NCBI GenBank assembly: GCA_013817245.1
Contig: JACDDA010000008.1
Span: 1-64,000, forward strand
DNA length: 64,000 bases
Origin: Gammaproteobacteria bacterium
GTDB taxonomy: Bacteria; Pseudomonadota; Gammaproteobacteria; HTCC5015
Direction of reading: 5' to 3'
Shown: positions 63,640 to 64,000 of the stretch, piece by piece
Layout: each line of letters starts with the position of its first letter
How positions within the stretch are numbered: the stretch's first letter is position 1
Program-made: the position numbers and the translations under genes
Notes under the pieces: generated by a model
Seen by the model: only the letters and a program-made list of their open reading frames with translations
Databases searched by the model: none
What the model was told of the DNA's origin: nothing

Positions 63640-64000
63640 TTACAAAATTTCGCCTTCCCGTTGCAACTGCTGAGTGATTTGGCCAGGAGCTGCAACAAAA
63701 CGTGCTAACACTATATAAACCGCTGGGATTAGAAACAAACTAACAAAGGTAGCAAACATCATCCCACCAATAATCACTATGGCTAATGCACTACGACTTT
63801 CTGCGCCTGCACCACTCGATAAAACTAATGGGACGGCGCCTAAGATAGTGGCAATAGTGGTCATCATAATAGGACGAAAGCGTTGTTTAGTGGCTTGCAA
63901 TGCTGCATCGGCTACAGCATAACCTTCGCCGCGCAATTGATTAGCAAATTCCACAATCAAAATACCATTCTTAGCTACTAATCCAACCAGCATCAGCAAA
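63640..64000 (-). CDS. RND efflux transporter, C-terminal part (runs off right edge)
   Basis: The last ~119 codons of an AcrB/MexB-type resistance-nodulation-division pump: LVGLVAKNGILIVEFANQL, RFRPIMMTTIATILGAVPLVLSSGAG and GGMMFATFVSLFLIPAVYIVL are the terminal helices TM10-TM12 of this family. The substrate is unknown because the binding domains lie outside the window. Confidence 0.93.
   Translation of the reverse strand, partial: LLMLVGLVAKNGILIVEFANQLRGEGYAVADAALQATKQRFRPIMMTTIATILGAVPLVLSSGAGAESRSALAIVIIGGMMFATFVSLFLIPAVYIVLARFVAAPGQITQQLQREGEIL

Overview
This window looks like a chromosome segment of a gammaproteobacterium of moderate GC content. The evidence is the order yebC-ruvC-ruvA-ruvB-ybgC-tolQRAB-pal-cpoB-queE-queC-tRNA-Lys, the pairing of an alpha-2-macroglobulin with penicillin-binding protein 1C, and genes such as yaeQ, arfB, purT and bepA. 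I cannot name the genus. I see no rRNA, CRISPR array, phage block or transposase gene.

Layout. 0-7.4 kb: the start of ilvI (cut by the left edge), a small lipoprotein, an HPP membrane protein, a MscS channel, a small membrane protein, a BepA-like M48 protease and an overlapping HTH/HDOD pair. 7.5-13.3 kb: etfB, etfA and ETF-quinone oxidoreductase, then a CaiB/BaiF CoA-transferase with a structured 3' region, and a lipoprotein hydrolase. 13.3-21.4 kb: pbpC and a 1969-residue thioester alpha-2-macroglobulin. 21.4-29.2 kb: a catabolic island, probably CoA-dependent aerobic 2-aminobenzoate (anthranilate) breakdown. It has a MarR regulator, two acyl-CoA dehydrogenases, RidA, an enoyl-CoA hydratase and an SDR. 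A divergent two-domain aryl-CoA monooxygenase/reductase faces them across a control region with two near-identical palindromes. The dehydrogenases would pass electrons to the ETF system at 7.5-11 kb.

29.3-39.2 kb is the tRNA-Lys/queuosine/Tol-Pal/RuvABC block, in which ruvC appears to start at AUU. 39.3-48 kb is accessory sequence between yebC and aspS: nadA, a DUF2283 gene beside a nonsense-mutated partner, nudB, a nuclease-family gene, two tandem outer-membrane proteins, an AIM24-family gene, a second M48 protease and a Phd/RelE module lying between the protease 3' end and a decayed copy of that end. 48-64 kb: aspS, fmdB, cytochrome c, hydrolases, elyC, arfB, yaeQ, purT, transporters, clpB and the end of an RND efflux pump.

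The most unusual objects are two hairpin-rich repeats of about 570-600 bp in opposite orientation, at 47034-47639 and 59861-60429. The second has 77-bp perfect terminal inverted repeats. The two copies share nested hairpins, several with GGA in the apical loop, including one hairpin with compensatory base-pair changes, and both keep the same short reading frame. Next in interest are the pseudoknot-like element at the 3' end of the CoA-transferase gene and the RidA-containing aryl-CoA operon with its double operator.
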